From an uncultured Pelagibacteraceae bacterium (GTDB taxonomy: Bacteria; Pseudomonadota; Alphaproteobacteria; Pelagibacterales; Pelagibacteraceae), in contig CACFUX010000004.1 of the NCBI GenBank assembly GCA_902569615.1, positions 1 through 54,636 on the forward strand: DNA of 54,636 nt. Direction: 5' to 3'. The position numbers and the translations under genes are program-made. Of this stretch, positions 10,289-22,647 are shown piece after piece (position 1 is the stretch's first letter; each line of letters opens with the position of its first letter). The notes beneath the pieces were generated by a model, which was given only the letters and a program-made list of their open reading frames with translations, made no database searches and had not been told where the DNA came from.

Positions 10289-11302
10289 ATGGGAACAGTT
10301 GTTCAGTTAAAAAATCGTATAAATAATTCATATTCAGAGCTCAAAAATTCAGTTGAAGAGAAATTAATTTTAGTTGAAGAAAAAATCAAATCCAAATTAT
10401 CTAGCAAAGTAAGTTTGGTTGATGAAATGACAAGCTACCATTTAAGAACTGGAGGAAAAAGATTGAGAGCACTTTTAACATTAGGTTCGGCTAAAATTTG
10501 TGGATATTCTAAAGGCAGTAGAGATGTAAATTTAGCTGCTTGCGTCGAATTAATTCATGCTGCAACTCTTATGCACGATGATGTAATTGATAACAGCGAA
10601 ATAAGAAGGAAAAAAAAAACATTAAACAGTATTTGGGGAAATCAATCATCAATTTTGGTTGGTGATTATTTATTAAGCAGATGCTTTCAAATAATGGTTG
10701 AAGATGGAAATCTAGAAGTATTAAAACTTTTATCTTACACTTCAGCTGAAATTTCTCAAGGTGAAGTATTACAACTACAGCATAAAGGTGAAATAGACAT
10801 GTTAGAAGAAACGTACTTGAAAATAATTTCATCAAAAACTGCTTCACTTTTTGCTGCAGCAACAAAAGTTGGTTCTATTTTAGCAAATAAAGAAAGTAAA
10901 ATTAAAGAAGCTTTAGAATTTTATGGAAAAAATCTCGGACTTACATTTCAAATAGCTGATGATACTTTGGATTATAATTCAGAACTTAAATTCTTTGGAA
11001 AAAAAATAGGAAATGATTTTTATGAAGGAAAAGTTACATTGCCAATTATTCTGTTATATCAAAAAGCTAATTCAAATGAAAAAATAAAATTGAAAGAGCT
11101 ATTTGAAAAAAAAGAGAGAAATGAAGAGGATCTAAAAAAAGTTTTACAAATGATTAAAAATTATAATATAATTTCTGAATGTTATACAAAAGCAGAATAT
11201 TTTATTAATCTTGCCTCCAACTCACTTAGTATATTTGGAGACACAAAAGAAAAAGAAATACTCAAAAATTTAACTTCTTTTAGTTTGGAAAGATCTTTTT
11301 AA
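10289..11302 (+). CDS. ispB: polyprenyl (octaprenyl-type) diphosphate synthase
   Basis: GGKRLRALLTL, LMHDDVIDNSEIRR, FQIADDTLDY DDxxD motifs. Confidence 0.92.
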   Translation: MGTVVQLKNRINNSYSELKNSVEEKLILVEEKIKSKLSSKVSLVDEMTSYHLRTGGKRLRALLTLGSAKICGYSKGSRDVNLAACVELIHAATLMHDDVIDNSEIRRKKKTLNSIWGNQSSILVGDYLLSRCFQIMVEDGNLEVLKLLSYTSAEISQGEVLQLQHKGEIDMLEETYLKIISSKTASLFAAATKVGSILANKESKIKEALEFYGKNLGLTFQIADDTLDYNSELKFFGKKIGNDFYEGKVTLPIILLYQKANSNEKIKLKELFEKKERNEEDLKKVLQMIKNYNIISECYTKAEYFINLASNSLSIFGDTKEKEILKNLTSFSLERSF

Positions 11303-11925
11303 GGGCTTAAAAGATTTTTTTCCCAATCCTTATCATTTTTTTTAGTATAGCGTAATCTTTCATGTATTCTATCTTTGCCATCAAGCCAAAACTCAATTTC
11401 ATGTGGATCTAAGTTCCATCCTGACCAATATTTTGGTCTTGGAATATCTTTTTCATTTGGATATTGTTTTTTAAAATCTTCAATTGATTTTAACAGCTCA
11501 GCTCTGGATTTTAAAATAGAACTTTGATTTGAAGCCCAGGCTCCTATTCTACTTCCATAAGATCTACTTTTGTAATAGTTGTCTGCATCGATATCTGAAA
11601 CGTTTGTTAATTTTCCAGTTATTCTTACTTGCCTTAATAATGATTTCCAATGAAAACACATTGATGCATTTGGATTAGATTTTATTTCACTACTTTTTTG
11701 ACTATTTAAATTTGTATAAAAAACAAATCCATTCATGCCGAAGTCCTTTAGCAAAACCATTCTTGCAGATGGAACACCATTTTTTCCAGCTGTAGCTAAA
11801 GCTAACGCATTTGGATCGTTAATTTCACTTTTTTTTGCCTCTTTAAACCACTCTCTAAATAAATCTATTGGATTTTCTAAATCCTTAAAGCAATTATCTA
11901 GCCCTAATGAGTTTTTTTGATTCAT
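11299..11925 (-). CDS. pdxH: pyridoxamine 5'-phosphate oxidase
   Basis: [53 protein letters not shown]. Confidence 0.95.
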   Translation of the reverse strand: MNQKNSLGLDNCFKDLENPIDLFREWFKEAKKSEINDPNALALATAGKNGVPSARMVLLKDFGMNGFVFYTNLNSQKSSEIKSNPNASMCFHWKSLLRQVRITGKLTNVSDIDADNYYKSRSYGSRIGAWASNQSSILKSRAELLKSIEDFKKQYPNEKDIPRPKYWSGWNLDPHEIEFWLDGKDRIHERLRYTKKNDKDWEKNLLSP

Positions 11926-11958
11926 AATTTCAACAAAATAATTTATATAATATATTTA

Positions 11959-13041
11959 ATGTCATTTAATACATTTGGAAAGATATTTCGATTCACAACT
12001 TGGGGAGAGTCTCATGGTCCAGCAATAGGGTGTGTTGTTGATGGATGTCCTCCAAATATCAAAATTAGTGAAAATGATCTGCAACATGAATTAAATAAAA
12101 GAAAACCAGGTCAATCTAAATTTACTACTCAAAGAAAAGAAGACGATAAAGTAATTATTTTATCAGGTACTTTTGAAGGAAAAACAACTGGTACGCCTAT
12201 ATCAATGATTATTTATAATAAAGATATGAGGTCAAGAGACTATGAAACAATAAAAAATAAATTCAGACCTGGTCATGCTGATTATACATACTTCAAAAAA
12301 TATGGAATAAGAGATTATCGTGGAGGTGGGAGGCAATCAGCTAGAGAAACTGCATCTAGAGTTGCTGCTGGAGCAATCGCAAAAAAAGTTTTAGAAAATA
12401 AATTAGGAAAAAAATACAAAGCAATTGGGGCTGTTATTCAACTTGGTATTCTTGGATGTGATACAAATAAATGGGATGATAAAACTATAAGTAAAAATCC
12501 ATTCTTTTGTCCAGATAAATCAATATTAAAACTATGGGAAAAATATTTACTTGGTATAAGAAAATCTGGATCTTCTTGTGGAGCAATAATTGAGGTTAGA
12601 GTAAAAGGAGTTCCTGTTGGACTAGGCGCTCCTATTTATTCTAAATTAGATATGGACTTGGCGTCTGCAATGATGAGCATAAATGCTGTAAAAGGTGTCA
12701 ACATTGGTTCAGGTATGAATTCGGCATTTTTAACTGGGGAACAAAATTCTGATGAAATTATTCAAAAAGGAAAATCGCCAATTTTTAAATCTAACAATGC
12801 CGGTGGAATACTTGGGGGAATTTCAAGTGGACAAGACATTATAATATCATTTGCTGTTAAACCAACTTCATCTATTTTAAATTCGAGAAAAACAATAGAT
12901 AAGTTTGGTAAGAATACCTCAATATCTGTAAAAGGAAGACATGATCCATGTGTAGGTATTAGAGCAGTTCCAATTGGAGAAGCAATGACCCATTGTGTAA
13001 TATTGGACCATTATTTAATGAATAAAGCTCAATGTGAATAG
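11959..13041 (+). CDS. aroC: chorismate synthase
   Basis: [71 protein letters not shown]. Confidence 0.97.
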   Translation: MSFNTFGKIFRFTTWGESHGPAIGCVVDGCPPNIKISENDLQHELNKRKPGQSKFTTQRKEDDKVIILSGTFEGKTTGTPISMIIYNKDMRSRDYETIKNKFRPGHADYTYFKKYGIRDYRGGGRQSARETASRVAAGAIAKKVLENKLGKKYKAIGAVIQLGILGCDTNKWDDKTISKNPFFCPDKSILKLWEKYLLGIRKSGSSCGAIIEVRVKGVPVGLGAPIYSKLDMDLASAMMSINAVKGVNIGSGMNSAFLTGEQNSDEIIQKGKSPIFKSNNAGGILGGISSGQDIIISFAVKPTSSILNSRKTIDKFGKNTSISVKGRHDPCVGIRAVPIGEAMTHCVILDHYLMNKAQCE

Positions 13042-13047
13042 TAAATT

Positions 13048-14961
13048 TTAGTTCTGTTTTTGAACTATTATTTTTGAATTTAATGTATCAAAAACTTTTG
13101 ATACGATTGCATCAGCATCTAGACCGGCATCTTTATACATGATCTCTGGTTTATTATGATCTATAAATTTGTCAGGCAAAATCATTGATCTAAACTTTAA
13201 GTTATTATCTAACAAATTTTTCTCAGATAAAAATTGACTAACATGTGAGCCAAAACCACCTATTGAACCTTCTTCTATTGTAATTATAGCTTCATGGTCA
13301 GTTGCTATTTGCCAAATTAAATTTTCATCAAGTGGTTTTGCAAATCTTGCGTCAACTAATGTAACCTTAATACCTTTTTTATTCAATTTTTCATTAGCTA
13401 ATAAACATTCTTTTAATCTTGCTCCAAAATTAATTAAAGCAACTTTTTTTCCTTCAAGAATTATCCTACCCTTTCCTATATTTATCTTTTCATCAATATC
13501 TGGAAGCTCAATTCCAATACCAGTTCCTCTAGGATATCTTAGAGCAGAAGGATTATTGTTTATTTCTACTGATGTATTAATCATCCTTACAAGTTCAGCT
13601 TCATCGCTTGCTGCCATAACAATAAAATTAGGTAGTGTAGATAAGTAAGTGATATCAAATGAACCAGCATGTGTTGGACCATCTGCCCCTACAAGTCCGG
13701 CTCTATCAATTGCGAACCTTACAGGAAGGTTTTGTATAGCTACATCGTGAACAACTTGATCATACGCCCTTTGTAAAAAAGTAGAATATATTGCTGCATA
13801 TGGTTTATAACCTTCTGTAGCTAAACCAGCAGCAAAAGTTACAGCATGCTGTTCTGCAATACCTACATCAAACATTCTATTTGGAAACTTCTTTGAAAAT
13901 AAATCCATACCTGTCCCTGATGGCATAGCTGCAGTTATACCAATAATTTTACTATCTTTTTCAGCATGCTTTATAAGAGTATTTGCAAAAACTTTTGTGT
14001 ATGAAGGAACATTTGATTTACTTTTTTCTTGAATTCCGGTTTTAATATTAAATTTTGATACACCATGATATTTATCATGTGACTTTTCTGCAAATTCATA
14101 TCCTTTACCTTTTTCTGTTTTAATATGAATCATTATTGGTCCATCATGATTTAATTTTTTAGCATTTTGTAAAACTGGAACTAAACCATCTAAATCATAT
14201 CCGTCAATTGGACCAACATAATAAAATCCTAAAGAATTAAATAACGTGCCTCCAGTTACAGCTGATCTAAGAAAATCTTCTGCTTTTCCAGCTTTATCAC
14301 TAAATCTTTTTGAAAATGCAGAAATTATAAGTTTAAATGTTTCTCTTAAGCTGAAATAAACTTTCCCTGACAACAGCTTTGCAAGATATGTGCTCATAGC
14401 ACCAACTGGTTTCGCAATGGACATATCATTATCATTTAATATTACTATCATTTTTGTTTTTGATGATCCTGCATTATTCATTGCCTCATAGGCCATACCA
14501 GCACTTATCGCTCCATCACCAATTATAGACACTACTTGATTTGATTTTTTTTCTAGTTTGTTTGCAGTTGCAATACCAAGCGCAGCAGAAATTGATGTTG
14601 AGCTGTGAGCAGCTCCAAATGGATCATATTCACTCTCTGATCTTTTTGTAAAACCTGAAAGTCCCATTCCTTGTCTAAGTGTTCTTATTTTATCTTTTCT
14701 TCCAGTCAATATCTTATGAGGATATGTTTGATGTCCAACATCCCAAATAATTTTGTCTTTTGGGGCATCAAATACATAATGTAAAGCAATTGTTAATTCT
14801 ACTACACCCAAACCAGCCCCAAGATGGCCGCCTGTAACAGATACAGCGTCAATCATTTCTTGTCTTACTTCTTCAGCTAATATTTTAAGCTCTGATATTT
14901 TAAGTTTTTTAATATCGGATGGAAAATTTATTTCATCTAAATATTGATATTGTTTTTTCAT
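13048..14961 (-). CDS. dxs: 1-deoxy-D-xylulose-5-phosphate synthase
   Basis: [59 protein letters not shown]. Confidence 0.97.
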   Translation of the reverse strand: MKKQYQYLDEINFPSDIKKLKISELKILAEEVRQEMIDAVSVTGGHLGAGLGVVELTIALHYVFDAPKDKIIWDVGHQTYPHKILTGRKDKIRTLRQGMGLSGFTKRSESEYDPFGAAHSSTSISAALGIATANKLEKKSNQVVSIIGDGAISAGMAYEAMNNAGSSKTKMIVILNDNDMSIAKPVGAMSTYLAKLLSGKVYFSLRETFKLIISAFSKRFSDKAGKAEDFLRSAVTGGTLFNSLGFYYVGPIDGYDLDGLVPVLQNAKKLNHDGPIMIHIKTEKGKGYEFAEKSHDKYHGVSKFNIKTGIQEKSKSNVPSYTKVFANTLIKHAEKDSKIIGITAAMPSGTGMDLFSKKFPNRMFDVGIAEQHAVTFAAGLATEGYKPYAAIYSTFLQRAYDQVVHDVAIQNLPVRFAIDRAGLVGADGPTHAGSFDITYLSTLPNFIVMAASDEAELVRMINTSVEINNNPSALRYPRGTGIGIELPDIDEKINIGKGRIILEGKKVALINFGARLKECLLANEKLNKKGIKVTLVDARFAKPLDENLIWQIATDHEAIITIEEGSIGGFGSHVSQFLSEKNLLDNNLKFRSMILPDKFIDHNKPEIMYKDAGLDADAIVSKVFDTLNSKIIVQKQN

Positions 14962-15830
14962 TTTTCTCTTTCAAAAATAAATAGAATAGTTTTTTTTAAA
15001 TTTTCACTTTTTTTTCCATAATAATCTATTTTATTTAAAATGTTATTTTTTATTTTAATATTATATTTAATAGTATTTTTATAACCTAGTAAACTGATTA
15101 AAGTAGCTTTCCCCTTTTTTTTATCTTTTTTTGTTTTCTTTCCAGCTTTTTTTGAAATACCCTTATAATCAATTAAATCATCTGTTATCTGAAATAATAA
15201 TCCAATTTCATAACCGATATTTTCAAAAAATCTTACAACATTTATCTTCTCATTTGCAATTAACGCTGGAGCCATGCAACAAAATGCAAATAATTTCCCA
15301 GTTTTTTTTATTTGCATTTCAACTATTTTACTTTTTTGGATTTTTTTCTTTTCATAACTTAAATCTAAATATTGACCACCTGCAATTCCTGTATGGCCTG
15401 AACATTTAGAAATCAGGTTTATCAATTTATTCTTAGTTTTTTCTTTTAATAATAAACTTCTGTCACTAAGTATCTCAAATGCTAATGTTAATAATGAGTT
15501 TCCAGCTAATACTGCAGTCGACTCACCAAATTTTTTATGAGTTGATAACTTTCCTCTTCTTATAGAATCATTGTCCATGCAAGGTAGGTCATCATGAATT
15601 AAAGAATAAGCATGTATACACTCAACTGCTGCTCCTATTTTGATTAATGAAGAGTAATTTAAATTAAATATTTTTCCAACATCTAACAAAATTTTAGATC
15701 TTATTTTTTTGCCACCAGGCAATAAACCGTATTTCATTGATCTTACTAGTTCTGTTTTTGACTGTTTTTTTATGTAGAAGTTTAAAAATTTATTTGTATC
15801 ACTAGCAATGTTGTTCAAATTTTTAATCAT
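14958..15830 (-). CDS. ispA: short-chain polyprenyl (farnesyl/geranyl) diphosphate synthase
   Basis: [39 protein letters not shown]; next to dxs and xseB. Confidence 0.92.
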   Translation of the reverse strand: MIKNLNNIASDTNKFLNFYIKKQSKTELVRSMKYGLLPGGKKIRSKILLDVGKIFNLNYSSLIKIGAAVECIHAYSLIHDDLPCMDNDSIRRGKLSTHKKFGESTAVLAGNSLLTLAFEILSDRSLLLKEKTKNKLINLISKCSGHTGIAGGQYLDLSYEKKKIQKSKIVEMQIKKTGKLFAFCCMAPALIANEKINVVRFFENIGYEIGLLFQITDDLIDYKGISKKAGKKTKKDKKKGKATLISLLGYKNTIKYNIKIKNNILNKIDYYGKKSENLKKTILFIFEREK

Positions 15831-16062
15831 TTTTTTTTATTATTTTGCTAATTTTATTTTTTGTTTCTAATGAGATATTTTTTGATTTGGCCTGGAATTT
15901 TTTTTCTATAATATTATTCAGTTTTATTAATTTTTGATAATCTTCTATTGAATTTTCCAAGTTCTTTTCTTTCTCTAAATTTTCTATTATCTTATTTACC
16001 TCAATAGTTAACTCTTCTAGTGATTTTAATTCAATATTGTTTTGAAAATTTTTATCTTTCAT
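15823..16062 (-). CDS. xseB: exodeoxyribonuclease VII small subunit
   Basis: SLEELTIEVNKIIENLEKEKNLENSIEDYQKLIKL; operon position with ispA-dxs. Confidence 0.8.
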   Translation of the reverse strand: MKDKNFQNNIELKSLEELTIEVNKIIENLEKEKNLENSIEDYQKLIKLNNIIEKKFQAKSKNISLETKNKISKIIKKND

Positions 16063-16082
16063 ATATTAGTTGGTGATAATAC

Positions 16083-17015
16083 ATGAATAATAATCTTGCA
16101 AATATTAAAAAAAGCATCTTTTTTTTAAACAAAAACGATTGTGTAGCTATACCAACAGAAACTGTCTATGGCTTGGCGGCAAATGCATATTCTAGTATAG
16201 CAGTAAAAAAAATCTATAATTTAAAAAAAAGACCAAAAAATAATCCTTTAATAGTTCATTATTCAGGTTTGAAACAACTAGAAAAAGATTGTGTAATAAA
16301 TAAGAATTTTTTTATTTTGTATAAAAAATTTTGTCCAGGACCAATTACATTTGTTTTAAAACTTAAAAAAGATAGCCATATTTCAAAAATTGTTACAAAT
16401 AACAAAAGAACAATAGCAGTAAGATTCCCAAAAAATAATTTAACTCAAAAACTTCTTAAACTTTTAAAATATCCCCTTGCTGCTCCAAGCGCAAATATCT
16501 CTACAAAAATAAGTCCAGTTTCCAAAGAAGATGTGCGAGAGGAATTCGGAAATAAAATTAAATTTATACTTGATGGTGGCAGATCTAGAATTGGGCTAGA
16601 ATCTACGATAATTAGTTTAGTCAATAAACCAAAAATATTAAGACTTGGAGGAATAGAAAGAGCAAAAATTAATAAAGTTTTAAAAAAAAATATTAGATAT
16701 GTTATCAAAAATAAAAAAATAAATGCACCAGGTCAATTTAAACTCCATTATTCACCTGGAATTCCTATAAGATTAAATGCTAAAAATTCAAAAACTAATG
16801 AGGCATTTATTCTAATTAAAAAAAGAAAAAAATCTTCTATAAATTATTTTTATTTGAGTAAAACTAAAGATTTTAAACAAGCTGCTAAAAATTTGTATAA
16901 GATTTTAAGATTAATTAAGAATAAAAATTATGAAAGTATTGCTGTTGAAAAAATTCCAAAAATTGGATTTGGAGAAGCAATTAACGATAGATTAAAAAAG
17001 GCATCGGGAAAATAA
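16083..17015 (+). CDS. tsaC: threonylcarbamoyl-AMP synthase, long Sua5-type
   Basis: AIPTETVYGLAANA, KKRPKNNPLIVHY, PLAAPSANISTKISPVS, ESTIISL; about 310 aa with C-terminal extension. Confidence 0.9.
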   Translation: MNNNLANIKKSIFFLNKNDCVAIPTETVYGLAANAYSSIAVKKIYNLKKRPKNNPLIVHYSGLKQLEKDCVINKNFFILYKKFCPGPITFVLKLKKDSHISKIVTNNKRTIAVRFPKNNLTQKLLKLLKYPLAAPSANISTKISPVSKEDVREEFGNKIKFILDGGRSRIGLESTIISLVNKPKILRLGGIERAKINKVLKKNIRYVIKNKKINAPGQFKLHYSPGIPIRLNAKNSKTNEAFILIKKRKKSSINYFYLSKTKDFKQAAKNLYKILRLIKNKNYESIAVEKIPKIGFGEAINDRLKKASGK

Positions 17016-17737
17016 TGCAAAGCTCTATAAAAGTTATCAATCTAAAAAAATCTTATGGAACTAAAGAGGCTGTAAAAAATATAAACTTCGAAATTAAAGA
17101 AAACGAGATTATTGGTTTACTTGGTCCAAATGGATGTGGAAAAACTACTACTATTGGAATGATATTGGGTTTATTAAAACCATCAGGTGGCGAAGTATTA
17201 ATTAATGGAATTAAAATAGAACAAAATCCAATTAAAATTTTACAAAAAATAAATTTTATTTCTCCATATATTGAATTACCAAAAAAATTAACTGTAAAAC
17301 AAAATTTGATTGTGTATGGTAAGCTTTACTCGGTTAAGAAGTTGAATGAAAAAATAGATTACTTGGTAAGCAAATTAAGATTAGAGAGTTTGCTTAATAG
17401 AGTTACTGGGGAATTATCTTCTGGACAAAAAAATAGAATAAGTTTAGCAAAAGCAATAATAAATGATCCTAGTGTATTGCTTCTTGACGAACCTACAGCG
17501 TCTTTAGATCCTGAAGTAGGAGATTTTGTAAGAACATTTTTAGAAAATTATAAAAAAGAAAGAAAAGTATCAATTTTATTAGCCTCTCATAATATGGATG
17601 AAGTCACTAGACTGTGTTCATCAATAATGATGATGAAAAATGGGTTGATAATAGATCAAGGTAAACCGAATGATTTAATTAAAAAACATGGAAGAAAAAA
17701 TTTAGAGGAAGTTTTTTTAAAACTTGTAAGGAGCTAA
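17015..17737 (+). CDS. ABC transporter ATP-binding protein
   Basis: GPNGCGKTTT Walker A, LSSGQKNR signature, LLLDEPTASLDPE Walker B. Confidence 0.95.
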   Translation: MQSSIKVINLKKSYGTKEAVKNINFEIKENEIIGLLGPNGCGKTTTIGMILGLLKPSGGEVLINGIKIEQNPIKILQKINFISPYIELPKKLTVKQNLIVYGKLYSVKKLNEKIDYLVSKLRLESLLNRVTGELSSGQKNRISLAKAIINDPSVLLLDEPTASLDPEVGDFVRTFLENYKKERKVSILLASHNMDEVTRLCSSIMMMKNGLIIDQGKPNDLIKKHGRKNLEEVFLKLVRS

Positions 17738-17738
17738 G

Positions 17739-18530
17739 ATGAATTTAGGTAGAATGTATGGATTATTTTTGAGACATTTTTTTTTAATAACTAGATCTTT
17801 TCCAAGAATCTTAGATCTGGTTTATTGGCCAACTATACAGATAACATTATGGGGATTTATATCTAACTTTTTTTCTACTTATAGTTCTTATTATAGCAAT
17901 GCAGTTGGAGTTATACTAACATGTGCAATACTTTATGACTTCCTATTTAGAACTAGTATTGGTTTTAATATGTTATTTTTAGAAGAAATATGGAGTAGAA
18001 ATTTCACAAACTTATTTATTGCTCCAATTAAAAAAAGTGAAATTTTAATTTCATTAATATTTACTGCTTTAATTAGAGCTCTTATCGGTTTAATCCCAGC
18101 AATTTTATTGACGTCTCCTTTGTTTGGAATTTCTGTATTAGATTTAGGTTTAAGTTTGTTTTTGTTATTCTTAAGTCTTTATATATTTGGAATAACTTTG
18201 GGTATACTAGTATCCTCAGGATTACTAAGATTTGGACCGTCATTTGAAAACATAGCCTGGTCAACAATGTTTTTGTTAGCACCGTTTGGATGTATTTATT
18301 ATCCTATAGAAATATTACCTGAAATATTTCAAAAAATTGCTTATATGCTTCCACTTGTTTATATATTTGAAGAAGCAAGAAGCATTTTGATTGATGGAAT
18401 GGTAAACGTAGAAAGTATTTTAAAAGCCTTTTATTTAAATGGTTTGTATTTATTTATATCAGTTTGTTTATTTTATTATTCTTTCAGTAAGGCTCGAAAA
18501 AAAGGCACTTTAATCAATATCGGTGAATAA
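17739..18530 (+). CDS. ABC-2 type transporter permease
   Basis: Hydrophobic multi-TM protein, FIAPIKKSEILIS and PFGCIYYPIEILPEIFQ ABC-2 features; SD aaggag upstream; coupled to the ATPase gene. Confidence 0.88.
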   Translation: MNLGRMYGLFLRHFFLITRSFPRILDLVYWPTIQITLWGFISNFFSTYSSYYSNAVGVILTCAILYDFLFRTSIGFNMLFLEEIWSRNFTNLFIAPIKKSEILISLIFTALIRALIGLIPAILLTSPLFGISVLDLGLSLFLLFLSLYIFGITLGILVSSGLLRFGPSFENIAWSTMFLLAPFGCIYYPIEILPEIFQKIAYMLPLVYIFEEARSILIDGMVNVESILKAFYLNGLYLFISVCLFYYSFSKARKKGTLINIGE

Positions 18531-18531
18531 A

Positions 18532-18608
18532 TGGTGCGCCTGCTAGGAGTCGAACCCAGAACCTCCTGATCCGAAGTCAGGCGCTCTATCCAGTTGAGCT
18601 ACAAGCGC
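18532..18608 (-). tRNA. tRNA-Arg (anticodon TCG)
   Basis: Reverse complement gcgcttgtagctcaactggatagagcgcctga-cttcgga-tcaggaggttctgggttcgactcctagcaggcgcacca. Confidence 0.95.
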
Positions 18609-18631
18609 ATATAGTATTAATATTATAATTT

Positions 18632-19612
18632 ATGAAAAATATCATTAATTTAATTGTTAAAGACGAAGAAAAATTTCAAAGAGTAGATCAATTTATATCA
18701 AATAAAGAAAAAGATCTTAGTAGGACTAGAATAAAAAATTTAATCTTAAAAAAAAAGTTAAAAATAAACGACAAAACTATTACTGATCCATCTAAAAAAA
18801 TTTATACTGAAGATTATATTGAGTTTGAAATACCAGAACCACAGAAAGCTTCATTAAAACCATTTAACTTTAAATTAGAGATTGTATATGAAGACAAAGA
18901 TTTATTAGTTGTGAATAAACCTGCTGGAATATCTATGCACCCAGGACCAGGTAATTATGATAAAACTTTAGTTAATGCACTTATTAATTATGATAGTAAA
19001 AATTTATCTAGTATCGGTGATGAACTAAGACCTGGTATTGTTCATAGAATAGATAAAGATACATCTGGTTTAGTTGTGATAGCAAAAAATAATTTAAGTC
19101 ATGAAAAATTATCAAATCAGTTTAGTGAGCACTCAATAAAAAGAATCTATCAAACACTTATTTGGGGTAAATTAAGACCTCAAGTTGGTCAAATTCAAAC
19201 GCTCATAACACGAAGCTCAAAAAATAGACAACTTATGGAAGTTGGGATAGCTAAAGGAAAAAAAGCAATTACAAATTATAAAACACTAAAAGTCTTTGAA
19301 AATGAAAAGATTCCTACTTTTAGCTTAATAGAATGTAGACTTGAAACTGGAAGAACTCACCAAATAAGAGTCCACATGAGCCATAAAGGAAATAACATCT
19401 TAGGAGATAGAAAGTATAAAAAAAAATTTAAAAAAATTAAAGGTATAAATTCAGATTTAGAAAAATTAATAATAAATTTAAATAGACAATTTTTACATGC
19501 AAAAGTATTGGGATTTATTCATCCAAAATCGCAAAAAAAATTACAATTTAATTCACTTTTGCCGAGTGATCTTGAAAATATTTTAAAAACATTAAGAAAA
19601 CTAAGCAAATAA
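18632..19612 (+). CDS. rluD: RluD-family 23S rRNA pseudouridine synthase
   Basis: S4-like N-terminus; PGIVHRIDKDTSGLVVIAK; ECRLETGRTHQIRVHMSHKGNNILGD. Confidence 0.92.
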   Translation: MKNIINLIVKDEEKFQRVDQFISNKEKDLSRTRIKNLILKKKLKINDKTITDPSKKIYTEDYIEFEIPEPQKASLKPFNFKLEIVYEDKDLLVVNKPAGISMHPGPGNYDKTLVNALINYDSKNLSSIGDELRPGIVHRIDKDTSGLVVIAKNNLSHEKLSNQFSEHSIKRIYQTLIWGKLRPQVGQIQTLITRSSKNRQLMEVGIAKGKKAITNYKTLKVFENEKIPTFSLIECRLETGRTHQIRVHMSHKGNNILGDRKYKKKFKKIKGINSDLEKLIINLNRQFLHAKVLGFIHPKSQKKLQFNSLLPSDLENILKTLRKLSK

Positions 19613-19655
19613 AATGATTGTAAAATTAATTTTCTTAACTAAATAAATAAGCAAA

Positions 19656-20549
19656 ATGAGTACTACAAAAAACTATAATTTGCCTGCACTTTCAAATGAG
19701 GGTGGCCTTTCAGCTTACTTGGCACAAATAAAAAAATTCCCGATGCTAGATGCTGAAGAAGAATATATGCTAGCAAAAAATTGGAAAAAAACTGGAAATT
19801 TAAAATCTGCAGAAAAACTTGTAACAAGTCATCTTAGATTGGTTGCTAAAATAGCAATGGGATATAAAGGATATGGGTTACCAATAAATGAGATGATATC
19901 TGAAGGTAATGTAGGACTTATGCAAGCTGTAAAAAAATTTGAGCCAGAAAAAGGTTTTAGATTAGCAACGTATGCTATGTGGTGGATCAAAGCCGCTATT
20001 CAAGAATATATTTTGAGATCTTGGAGTTTAGTTAAAATTGGGACTACGACTGCACAAAAAAAACTATTCTTTAATTTAAAAAAAATAAAAAATCAGATAG
20101 CTCCAAAAAGCGAAGGCGATTTAAGAAATGAGCATGTAGAGGAGATAGCAAATAAATTAGATGTTAGTGAAGAAGAAGTAATAACGATGAATAGAAGATT
20201 ATCTGGAAAAGAACATTCTTTAAATGCTCCTCTTGGGGAAGATGGAGATCAATGGCAAGACTGGATTGTTGACAAAGAAATGGACCAAGAATTAAAGTTT
20301 GCTCAAAAAGAAGAAATGGATCAGAGAAAAGACCTTTTAAAAGACTCAATTAAGATTTTAAATGAAAGAGAAAAAGACATTTTATATTTAAGAAGGCTAA
20401 CTGATGAGCCTTCGACTTTAGAAGAATTAAGTAAAAAATTTAAAATTAGTAGAGAAAGAATAAGACAAATAGAAAATAAGGCTTTCGAAAAATTACAAAA
20501 ACATATGCTTAACTCGGCAAAATCAAAAAATCTTCTACCTGCTAACTAG
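19656..20549 (+). CDS. rpoH: RNA polymerase sigma-32 factor
   Basis: [75 protein letters not shown]. Confidence 0.95.
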   Translation: MSTTKNYNLPALSNEGGLSAYLAQIKKFPMLDAEEEYMLAKNWKKTGNLKSAEKLVTSHLRLVAKIAMGYKGYGLPINEMISEGNVGLMQAVKKFEPEKGFRLATYAMWWIKAAIQEYILRSWSLVKIGTTTAQKKLFFNLKKIKNQIAPKSEGDLRNEHVEEIANKLDVSEEEVITMNRRLSGKEHSLNAPLGEDGDQWQDWIVDKEMDQELKFAQKEEMDQRKDLLKDSIKILNEREKDILYLRRLTDEPSTLEELSKKFKISRERIRQIENKAFEKLQKHMLNSAKSKNLLPAN

Positions 20550-21838
20550 TTCTTAAAAGGATCAATTATTAAAATAGTATCATTTCTTTCTGGGCTTGTA
20601 GAAATGCTCGCAACTTTTGTTTCTACAAATTTTTCTAATTCTTTAATATAATTTTTCGCATTATCTGGGAGCTCATCAAATTTTTTTATTCCTTTTGTTG
20701 AACTATTCCAACCTTGAAAACTTTTATATACAGGTTTAGCTTTTATTTGATCTTCTACCGAAGCTGGTAAATAATCTATTTTTTTTCCATTAACTTCATA
20801 TGCTACACACATTTTAATTTCTTTTAAGTGATCTAAAACATCTAATTTAGTTAATGCTATTCCATCTATACCTGAAATTTTTATAGTTTGTCTAACTAAA
20901 ACACCATCAAACCACCCACATCTTCTTTTTCTGCTTGTAACTGTACCAAATTCTTTTCCTATACTTCCTAATTTTTCTCCTATCTCATCAGTAAGTTCTG
21001 TTGGGAAAGGTCCCTCACCAACTCTGGTGGTATAAGCTTTTGTAATTCCTAAAACATAATTTATTGAATTTGGTCCACAACCAGACCCTGTGGCAGCTGA
21101 TGAAGCTACTGTATTTGAAGAAGTAACAAATGGATAAGTACCATGATCAACATCAAGTAAGACACCTTGAGCCCCTTCAAATAATATTTTTTTTTCTTGT
21201 GATTTAAATTCGTCTATTTTTTTCCATACAGGTTGAGAATATTTTAAAATTTCAGGTGCTATTTTTAGTAAATCTTGTTTAAGTTTATCTTTTTTATAAA
21301 TTTCTTTTCCTAGTCCTTTCCTTATTGCATTATGATGCATTAAAACTACTTCTAATCTATTATCAAGATTTTCTTCAGAAATTAAATCCATAACTCTTAT
21401 TGATCTTCTTCCAATTTTATCTTCGTATGCTGGACCAATTCCGCGTCTTGTAGTACCTATTTTTGATTTACCAGCAGCATCTTCTCTTATTTCATCCATT
21501 TCTCTATGAAATGGCAAAATTAAATTTGCAGCCTCTGATATTATTAAGTTTTGTTGATTTATTTCAACTCCTTTTGATTTAATTTCTCTAATCTCATCTA
21601 GTAAAGCCCAAGGATCAATAACAACACCATTTCCAATAATCGAAATTTTGTTTTTTCTAACAACTCCTGACGGCAATAATCTTAATTTATATGTAACTCC
21701 ATCTATTACTAAAGTATGTCCTGCGTTGTGTCCTCCCTGAAATCTGATAACAATATCTGCCTCACTGGATAACCAATCAACAATCTTTCCTTTTCCTTCA
21801 TCACCCCACTGGGATCCAACAACAACTATATTTTTCAT
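20546..21838 (-). CDS. purA: adenylosuccinate synthetase
   Basis: [55 protein letters not shown]. Confidence 0.97.
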   Translation of the reverse strand: MKNIVVVGSQWGDEGKGKIVDWLSSEADIVIRFQGGHNAGHTLVIDGVTYKLRLLPSGVVRKNKISIIGNGVVIDPWALLDEIREIKSKGVEINQQNLIISEAANLILPFHREMDEIREDAAGKSKIGTTRRGIGPAYEDKIGRRSIRVMDLISEENLDNRLEVVLMHHNAIRKGLGKEIYKKDKLKQDLLKIAPEILKYSQPVWKKIDEFKSQEKKILFEGAQGVLLDVDHGTYPFVTSSNTVASSAATGSGCGPNSINYVLGITKAYTTRVGEGPFPTELTDEIGEKLGSIGKEFGTVTSRKRRCGWFDGVLVRQTIKISGIDGIALTKLDVLDHLKEIKMCVAYEVNGKKIDYLPASVEDQIKAKPVYKSFQGWNSSTKGIKKFDELPDNAKNYIKELEKFVETKVASISTSPERNDTILIIDPFKN

Positions 21839-22647
21839 CTAAATTTATTATTTATATTTATTATACTTAAATGATTTATTGGTCCATGACCCTTGCCATA
21901 CTTTGGTCCTGTGCCAATAGAATGGTTAACATAATTAATTGCCATCTCACAAGATTTCTTTAATGTTTTTCCACATGAATAATATGTGGCAATGGCAGTA
22001 GATAAAGTGCATCCTGTGCCATGTGTATTTTTTGTATTAATTTTTTTATTTTTAAAAACTGATATTTCATTTTTATTTAAAAAAATATCTTGCATAATTT
22101 TTGATTTTAGATGACCGCCCTTTATTAATACATTTTTTGCTCCTAAACCAATTAAGGTTTTTCCCGCAAAAATCATATCGTTTATTGAAGATATTTTAGT
22201 TTTAGTCAAAATTTCTGCTTCAGGAATATTTGGTGTTATTAAACTGACTTTTTTCATTAGATTATTTTTTAAAATTTTTATTGAATTATTATCAATTAAT
22301 TTAGCTCCTCCCTTAGCAACCATTACTGGATCTAAAATTATTTTTTTTATACTCAACTTATTTAAGGATTCTAAAACTGCATTAATCACATTCTCGGAAT
22401 GAAGCATTCCAATTTTTATTGCATCAGGTTTAATATCTTTTGATGTAATCTCTATTTGCTTTGATATTTCTCTTGGTGATATAGGTATAATAGATTTTAC
22501 ACCAGTAGTATTTTGAACAGTAACAGTAGTTATCGCGGTCATAGCATATGAACCAAGTACGGTAGCTGTTTTAATATCTGCTTGTATTCCTGCTCCACCA
22601 GAAGAGTCTGATCCTGCAATTATTAAAATTTTAGAATTTGGTTTCAA
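21835..22647 (-). CDS. thiD: hydroxymethylpyrimidine / phosphomethylpyrimidine kinase
   Basis: [53 protein letters not shown]. Confidence 0.95.
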   Translation of the reverse strand: MKPNSKILIIAGSDSSGGAGIQADIKTATVLGSYAMTAITTVTVQNTTGVKSIIPISPREISKQIEITSKDIKPDAIKIGMLHSENVINAVLESLNKLSIKKIILDPVMVAKGGAKLIDNNSIKILKNNLMKKVSLITPNIPEAEILTKTKISSINDMIFAGKTLIGLGAKNVLIKGGHLKSKIMQDIFLNKNEISVFKNKKINTKNTHGTGCTLSTAIATYYSCGKTLKKSCEMAINYVNHSIGTGPKYGKGHGPINHLSIININNKFR

